Shown: in pieces, positions 63,607-64,000 of the stretch
Layout of the letters: the number at the start of each line of letters is the position of its first letter
Numbering within the stretch: the first letter of the stretch is position 1
Assembly: GCF_000423125.1 (NCBI RefSeq)
Contig: NZ_AUHJ01000003.1
Coordinates: 1 to 64,000, forward strand
Length of the DNA stretch: 64,000 bases
DNA from: Haliea salexigens DSM 19537
GTDB lineage: Bacteria > Pseudomonadota > Gammaproteobacteria > Pseudomonadales > Halieaceae
Direction: 5' to 3'
Made by a program: the position numbers and the translations under genes
Notes under the pieces: generated by a model
Told to the model about the DNA's origin: nothing
The model's database searches: none
Seen by the model: only the letters and a program-made list of their open reading frames with translations

Positions 63607-64000
63607 GGCACTGTTGCTCCCGTGTTTTGGTACGGGGCATAGTGCGAGCTTTAGTTGGGAAGAACGATGGAAAATCTATTCGGTGGGTGGTGTGGTTTTA
63701 AGATTCCCTGGAAAAACTATTTGAACAATTAACCTGTTCATAATGACGAACATTTACTCGAATGCCGAATTTTCTCATACCCAAGAAAGGGAATTTAGTT
63801 CTTTTGGGGGATAGTATTTGCGATTGTGTATGTTATCTGGTTTTGTTTAATCATGCCGCCACTATATGTGGCAAGCTCTTAAATGTTCAGTGCTATGCAG
63901 GCCTAGCCGTAAGGCTCCCTTTCAGACCTTCCTACATGAGCTTTTGCCCCTGCAACTGGGGCTTTTTTCGTGTACGCCAGGCATGGCGCATAGCGCTGTG
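63607..64000. other. Intergenic end of window with three hairpins
   Basis: No protein gene is supported. Three short hairpins follow in order on the plus strand: GCCAC-TATAT-GTGGC (63858-63872), AGCC-GTAA-GGCT (63905-63916), and the terminator at 63946. A small RNA ending at that terminator is possible. The promoter of the conjugation run should also lie here, reading left. Confidence 0.5.
63946..63968 (+). terminator. Rho-independent terminator
   Basis: GCCCC-TGCAACT-GGGGC is followed at once by six T residues. The stem and T run are typical of a plus-strand terminator. No plus-strand protein gene lies upstream within 8 kb, so it may end a small RNA. Confidence 0.7.

Noticed and set aside
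1-64000. CRISPR arrays, tRNA and rRNA genes, and ICE attachment ends
   Set aside because: None was seen on reading both strands; the ends of the element are outside the window.

Overview
The window is one almost uninterrupted run of minus-strand genes from a Gammaproteobacterium. Pseudomonas-type conjugation genes, FtsH/HflKC, CFA synthase, CTI and CusCBA relatives all point to that class. The genus cannot be fixed from this sequence. No rRNA, tRNA, CRISPR array or chromosomal housekeeping block is visible. A T4SS operon beside cargo genes makes an integrating conjugative element (ICE) or related mobile island the best reading. Neither end of that element lies in the window.

Layout, left to right. 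(1) 2-2467: a complete IS66-family element that cuts the 3' end off an ABC-2 permease gene. (2) 2468-7112: an HlyD/ABC/permease/permease efflux operon of the YbhGFSR type. (3) 7193-9553: a small channel-like protein, a membrane protein with a PVEE motif, and a CPA2 antiporter. (4) 9589-16147: a membrane-lipid remodelling set (fatty acid cis/trans isomerase, cardiolipin synthase, isoprenylcysteine-methyltransferase-like protein, cyclopropane fatty acid synthase) plus GAPDH. It also holds a tiny remnant of a dicarboxylate symporter. (5) 16194-19414: two TPM-domain proteins, LemA, and a DUF4010 gene broken by an in-frame stop. (6) 19447-25819: NDH-2, an unlisted 44-residue membrane peptide, FtsH, a YHS-domain protein, HflC, HflK and an orphan Rieske protein. 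(7) 25821-35392: phosphoketolase, acetate kinase, two small proteins, a beta-CASP nuclease, PRPP synthetase, an AMP-phosphorylase-type enzyme and an APC permease. (8) 35504-49864: a copper/silver region (CopA, HMA proteins, MerR regulator with its operator, cupredoxin, Met-rich protein, CusCBA with a CusF domain fused to CusB, DUF411, two CopL-like proteins). (9) 50101-64000: a GI-type (MPF-G) conjugation operon running from a TraG N-terminal-type protein to RAQPRD, interrupted by one opposite-strand NERD-domain gene.

The cargo is coherent. Its products could keep the inner membrane and its proteins intact (Cti, Cls, Cfa, FtsH-HflKC, LemA/TPM), keep respiration running (NDH-2, Rieske), export toxicants and copper, and make ATP by substrate-level phosphorylation. 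The most notable proposal is that the coupled AMP-phosphorylase / PRPP-synthetase / beta-CASP trio feeds ribose phosphate from RNA or nucleotides into phosphoketolase and acetate kinase. That is inference from gene families and coupling, with at least one enzymatic step not found here.
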